Positions 6,597 through 8,832 of a stretch of 8,832 nt of DNA are shown one piece after another. A program made the translations under genes and the position numbers. Origin of the DNA: an uncultured Flavobacteriales bacterium (GTDB lineage Bacteria; Bacteroidota; Bacteroidia; Flavobacteriales; Vicingaceae); contig CAJXFJ010000049.1 in assembly GCA_913052515.1 (NCBI GenBank), positions 1 to 8,832 of the forward strand, given 5' to 3'. Under the pieces are notes generated by a model. It made no database searches. It was given only the letters and a program-made list of their open reading frames with translations, and was not told the origin of the DNA. Position 1 is the stretch's first letter, and every line of letters starts with the position of its first letter.

Positions 6597-6621
6597 AAAA
6601 ATCCCGCAAGTGCGGGATTTT
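6595..6621. terminator. Bidirectional terminator between convergent genes
   Basis: AAAATCCCGC (6598-6607) pairs with GCGGGATTTT (6612-6621) around the loop AAGT. The + strand transcript gets a short T run (6618-6621); the - strand transcript gets about seven U from the A run 6595-6601, so termination should be stronger for the leftward kinase gene. The hairpin begins within a few bases of the lipoprotein stop codon and ends 6 bases before the kinase stop. Confidence 0.9.
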
Positions 6622-6627
6622 CAATTG

Positions 6628-7560
6628 TTACCAGCTCTCTTCTAAAATAATATCAAATTGGACCAAGTCGATAAATTGCTTCAATCGTTGGTCTATTTCT
6701 TCTTCTGTTAAATGAGCGAGACGCTCTGTTCCAAATTTTTCAACACAAAAGGAAGCCAAAGTACTTCCATGAATTAATGCTCTTTTCATATTGTTATATG
6801 AAATGTCATCGGTAGATGCTAGGTAGCCAATAAAACCGCCGGCAAAAGTGTCACCAGCACCTGTTGGGTCAAATACTTCTTCTAAAGGTAGGGCAGGTGC
6901 AAAAAACACTTCATTTTCATGAAATAAAAGTGCACCGTGTTCTCCCTTTTTAATGATTAAGAACTTAGGGCCCATTTGTAAAATCTTTTGGGCAGCTTTT
7001 ACCAAAGAGTATTCGCCAGAAAGCATACGAGCTTCTTCATCATTTATGGAAAGTACATCAACCAACTGAAGTGTTTTGTCCATTTCCTCTCTCATGGTCT
7101 CAATCCATAAATTGAAGGTGTCCATCACAATTAACTTCGGTCGGTGATATAAACGTTCAATGACTTTTCGTTGAATGGCAGGAGGCAAGCAACTCAACAT
7201 TAAATAATCGCAATTTTGATATTCGTTCGGAATAATTGGATCAAAATGCTCCAATACATTGAGTTGAGTCTCAAGAGTGTCTCTTGAATTCATATCATGA
7301 TGGTACTTACCAGACCAGAAAAATGTCTTTTCTCCTTTTTTAACTTGTAAGCCATTCAAGTTAATGCCATGTTGTTCCAATAATTCAATGTATTCCTCTG
7401 GAAAGTCTTCGCCAACAACAGAAACTACATTTAAATCGTTTACAAAATTTCTTGCAGCCAAGCAACTGTAAGTTGCTGATCCACCTAGAATTTTTCCAGT
7501 TTTTCCAAAAGGAGTTTCTAAGGCATCAAAAGCAATGGTGCCAACGGTAAGTAAGCTCAT
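6628..7560 (-). CDS. PfkB-family sugar kinase (ribokinase-like)
   Basis: Cytosolic kinase of the PfkB/ribokinase superfamily, transferring the ATP gamma-phosphate to a hydroxyl of a sugar or sugar-like substrate. The 310-aa product has the N-terminal substrate-side GG motif (ILGGSATYS, G26-G27) and the C-terminal signature DPTGAGDTFAGGF (231-243), including the anion hole G234-A235-G236 and catalytic Asp237. SINDEEA (171-177) corresponds to the NxxE metal/phosphate motif. It looks complete, and the pattern resembles a Bacteroidota group of ribokinase-like proteins annotated only as sugar kinases, so the substrate cannot be named. The start is ATG 7560, preceded by A/T-rich sequence and by a promoter -7 element 15 bases upstream. 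It lies downstream of the adenosine-kinase-like gene on the same strand, but a terminator separates them, so the two are probably transcribed independently or linked only by readthrough. Confidence 0.92.
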   Translation of the reverse strand: MSLLTVGTIAFDALETPFGKTGKILGGSATYSCLAARNFVNDLNVVSVVGEDFPEEYIELLEQHGINLNGLQVKKGEKTFFWSGKYHHDMNSRDTLETQLNVLEHFDPIIPNEYQNCDYLMLSCLPPAIQRKVIERLYHRPKLIVMDTFNLWIETMREEMDKTLQLVDVLSINDEEARMLSGEYSLVKAAQKILQMGPKFLIIKKGEHGALLFHENEVFFAPALPLEEVFDPTGAGDTFAGGFIGYLASTDDISYNNMKRALIHGSTLASFCVEKFGTERLAHLTEEEIDQRLKQFIDLVQFDIILEESW

Positions 7561-7574
7561 GATTTAATTTTTGG

Positions 7575-7582
7575 CAAAGATA
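7575..7582 (-). promoter_or_regulatory. -7 promoter element of the sugar kinase gene
   Basis: On the - strand this reads TATCTTTG, a full match to TAnnTTTG and identical to the element before the biotin carrier gene. No TTTG box lies 18-21 bases upstream, where the terminator hairpin of the preceding gene sits instead. Start of transcription would be near 7568, with a leader of less than 10 nt. Confidence 0.55.
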
Positions 7583-7613
7583 AAAAAAGGCAATTCGTAT
7601 GAATCGCCTTTTT
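7582..7613 (-). terminator. Terminator of the adenosine-kinase-like gene
   Basis: In the - strand transcript, AAAAAGGCGATTC (7613 to 7601) pairs with GAATTGCCTTTTT (7596 to 7584) around a 4-nt loop, giving a 13-bp stem with one G-U pair, followed by U to 7582. On the + strand the same position is an A-C mismatch, so the hairpin is better suited to leftward transcription. Confidence 0.87.
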
Positions 7614-7631
7614 AAGAATAAATGAATTAAA

Positions 7632-8624
7632 TTACACTTTATGCAAAATGTCTTTTGCTTGGTGCCATTCTAATCTTGGTCCAAATTGGGTAACCACTTT
7701 TGAGGAAGCTAAAGAAGCAAGTTTTCCAGCATCTGCATAACTTCTACCATTGGTAATACCTGCTAAAAATGCTCCGGCAAATAAATCTCCTGCCCCATTA
7801 GTATCTATAGCTTCAACTTTGTAAGGTTCAATGTCAATAAAAGTATCTCCATCATAAATCATCGCACCATTTGCACCTTGTGTGATTACAAATCGTTTTG
7901 CATCTTTTTTCAATGCCTCTCTAGCATCATGTAAATTGTCTTTGCCAGTATAAAGCATAGCCTCTTCTTCGTTACAAAAAAGTAAATCAACACTCGCGCC
8001 AACAACTTCTTGCATTGGTTCTCTAAAATACTTCACCATAGATGGGTCAGAAAAAGTAAGCGCCACTTTTACTCCATTTTCTTCAGCCAATTGTTTCGCA
8101 TATTTCATGGCATCTTGTCCATTTTCTGAAGTCACCAAATAACCCTCGATGTACAAGTATTCACTGTCTTTTAAGGCATGTTCTGTTATTTGTTTCCTTG
8201 AATAATCCGCAGTGATTCCTAAATAAGTATTCATTGTTCTAGAAGCATCAGCTGTGGTCATAACCAGACACTTTCCAGTAATTCCTTCTTCTAGTTCGTG
8301 CTCATCTAAGCTGGTGTCAACCCCATTGTCTTTTAGGTCTTTGCGGTAAAATTGTCCAAGTTCATCATTTGCAACCTTACAAGAATAGTAAGAAGTACCA
8401 CCAAATTGGGCAACAGCAATTACGGAGTTGGCAACAGAACCACCACATTGCATATTGCTTTCGCTCATGTTTATGGCTTTAGAAATTCTAGTTTGACTTT
8501 CTTCATCAACCAAAGTCATTAAACCTTTTTCAATTTTATGATCGCTCAAAAACTGATCATTAACTTCTGTTACAATATCAACTAGGGCATTTCCAATGCC
8601 ATACACATTATACTTTTTACTCAT
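7632..8624 (-). CDS. Adenosine-kinase-like PfkB-family kinase
   Basis: Probable cytosolic nucleoside or sugar kinase; the closest pattern is the bacterial adenosine kinase subgroup of PfkB, which would salvage adenosine to AMP. The 330-aa product begins YNVYGIGNALVDIV, typical of that subgroup, with the GG motif at CGGSVANSV (60-68), the lid and core region around AQFGG (72-76), NEEEAMLYTG (218-227) as the NxxE motif, and DTNGAGDLFAGAFLAG (274-289), where Asp280 is the catalytic base and G277-A278-G279 the anion hole. All key residues are present. Proteins with this pattern are routinely named adenosine kinase in Bacteroidota without a test, so ribokinase-like activity on another substrate remains possible. 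A terminator follows the stop, and a promoter -7 element lies about 95 bases before the ATG. Confidence 0.91.
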   Translation of the reverse strand: MSKKYNVYGIGNALVDIVTEVNDQFLSDHKIEKGLMTLVDEESQTRISKAINMSESNMQCGGSVANSVIAVAQFGGTSYYSCKVANDELGQFYRKDLKDNGVDTSLDEHELEEGITGKCLVMTTADASRTMNTYLGITADYSRKQITEHALKDSEYLYIEGYLVTSENGQDAMKYAKQLAEENGVKVALTFSDPSMVKYFREPMQEVVGASVDLLFCNEEEAMLYTGKDNLHDAREALKKDAKRFVITQGANGAMIYDGDTFIDIEPYKVEAIDTNGAGDLFAGAFLAGITNGRSYADAGKLASLASSKVVTQFGPRLEWHQAKDILHKV

Positions 8625-8717
8625 GATTATTTTAGATTTTGCTAGTGCGAATAATTCTGCACAATGGTGAGGTTATATTTCTATATTCAGCGTGATTTTC
8701 GAAAGAATTAATTTTTG

Positions 8718-8725
8718 CAAAGATA
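8718..8725 (-). promoter_or_regulatory. -7 promoter element of the adenosine-kinase-like gene
   Basis: On the - strand this reads TATCTTTG, a full match to TAnnTTTG. No TTTG box is present at 19-21 bases; one at 10 bases (complement of 8736-8739) is too close. The implied leader is about 85 nt, the longest in the window; I see no riboswitch-like fold or small ORF in it. Confidence 0.5.
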
Positions 8726-8748
8726 TTGTTTAATTCAAAACTTTACGG

Positions 8749-8756
8749 TAATATTG
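8749..8756 (+). promoter_or_regulatory. Putative promoter of tRNA-Asn
   Basis: TAATATTG, one mismatch from TAnnTTTG, is followed by CACCCC, and ATTG lies 20 bases upstream at 8725-8728. The C-rich sequence just after the -7 box resembles that at 773-785. An alternative -7 box is TATTCTTG at 8763-8770. Transcription from the first would start near 8763, about 20 nt before the tRNA. Confidence 0.45.
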
Positions 8757-8782
8757 CACCCCTATTCTTGAAAAAGAAACAT

Positions 8783-8832
8783 TCCTCCTTAGCTCAGTTG
8801 GTTAGAGCATCTGACTGTTAATCAGAGGGTCC
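8783..8832 (+). tRNA. tRNA-Asn (anticodon GTT), 3' end cut by the window edge
   Basis: The first 50 nt of a tRNA are visible: acceptor strand TCCTCCT (8783-8789), D stem GCTC/GAGC (8792-8795 with 8805-8808) around AGTTGGTTA, anticodon stem TCTGA/TCAGA (8810-8814 with 8822-8826) and loop CTGTTAA with anticodon GTT at 8817-8819, which reads the Asn codons AAC and AAU. The variable loop starts at 8827. The T arm and acceptor 3' strand lie outside the window, so acceptor pairing cannot be checked; further tRNA genes may follow. Confidence 0.96.

Noticed and set aside
6628..8624. The two kinases as a recent tandem duplication or a single operon
   Set aside because: They share only superfamily motifs and belong to different PfkB subgroups, and a good terminator separates them.
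8625..8782. Riboswitch or small gene in the longest intergenic gap
   Set aside because: Apart from the two divergent promoter candidates I see no conserved fold, stem of note or plausible ORF.

Overview
The window is an ordinary-looking stretch of AT-rich chromosome from a member of the Bacteroidota, most likely a Cytophagales/Flavobacteriales-type organism. The evidence is direct: most start codons are preceded by A/T-rich sequence with no Shine-Dalgarno motif, and several intergenic gaps carry the Bacteroidota promoter signature TAnnTTTG (in places with a TTTG box 18-21 bp upstream). Lipoprotein signal peptides are frequent, and the protein families (lipoprotein M1 aminopeptidase with HEAT-like repeats, MarC family protein, two PfkB kinases) fit that phylum. 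There is no mobile element, phage gene, CRISPR array or rRNA.

Layout, left to right. (1) A reading frame already open at the left edge encodes a protein I do not recognise. (2) A MarC/UPF0056 membrane protein and ribonuclease HI (TTG start) follow on the + strand, each with its own promoter candidate. (3) A large exported M1-family metallo-aminopeptidase lies on the - strand; its stop codon interlocks with that of rnhA in a shared TTAA. (4) A compact divergent promoter region (about 4575-4646) drives the peptidase leftwards and, rightwards, a biotin carrier protein plus a His-rich DUF4399-like lipoprotein, ending at a strong terminator. (5) A second lipoprotein starts 10 bp after that terminator; its two domains resemble the DUF4399-like domain. 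(6) A bidirectional terminator separates it from two tandem - strand PfkB kinases: a ribokinase-group sugar kinase and an adenosine-kinase-like protein. These are separated by a terminator that overlaps the downstream promoter. (7) The window ends within a + strand tRNA-Asn(GTT).

How the genes relate: most are unlinked housekeeping genes. The only pair that looks like one functional unit is the two neighbouring lipoproteins at 5176-6596. Together they carry what I read as three copies of one beta-sandwich-type domain, two of them with a His-x-His core and His-rich linkers, suggesting periplasmic metal (perhaps copper or zinc) binding. I see no clear novel multi-gene defence or biosynthetic system. 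The best leads are this lipoprotein pair and the unusually tight promoter/terminator architecture.
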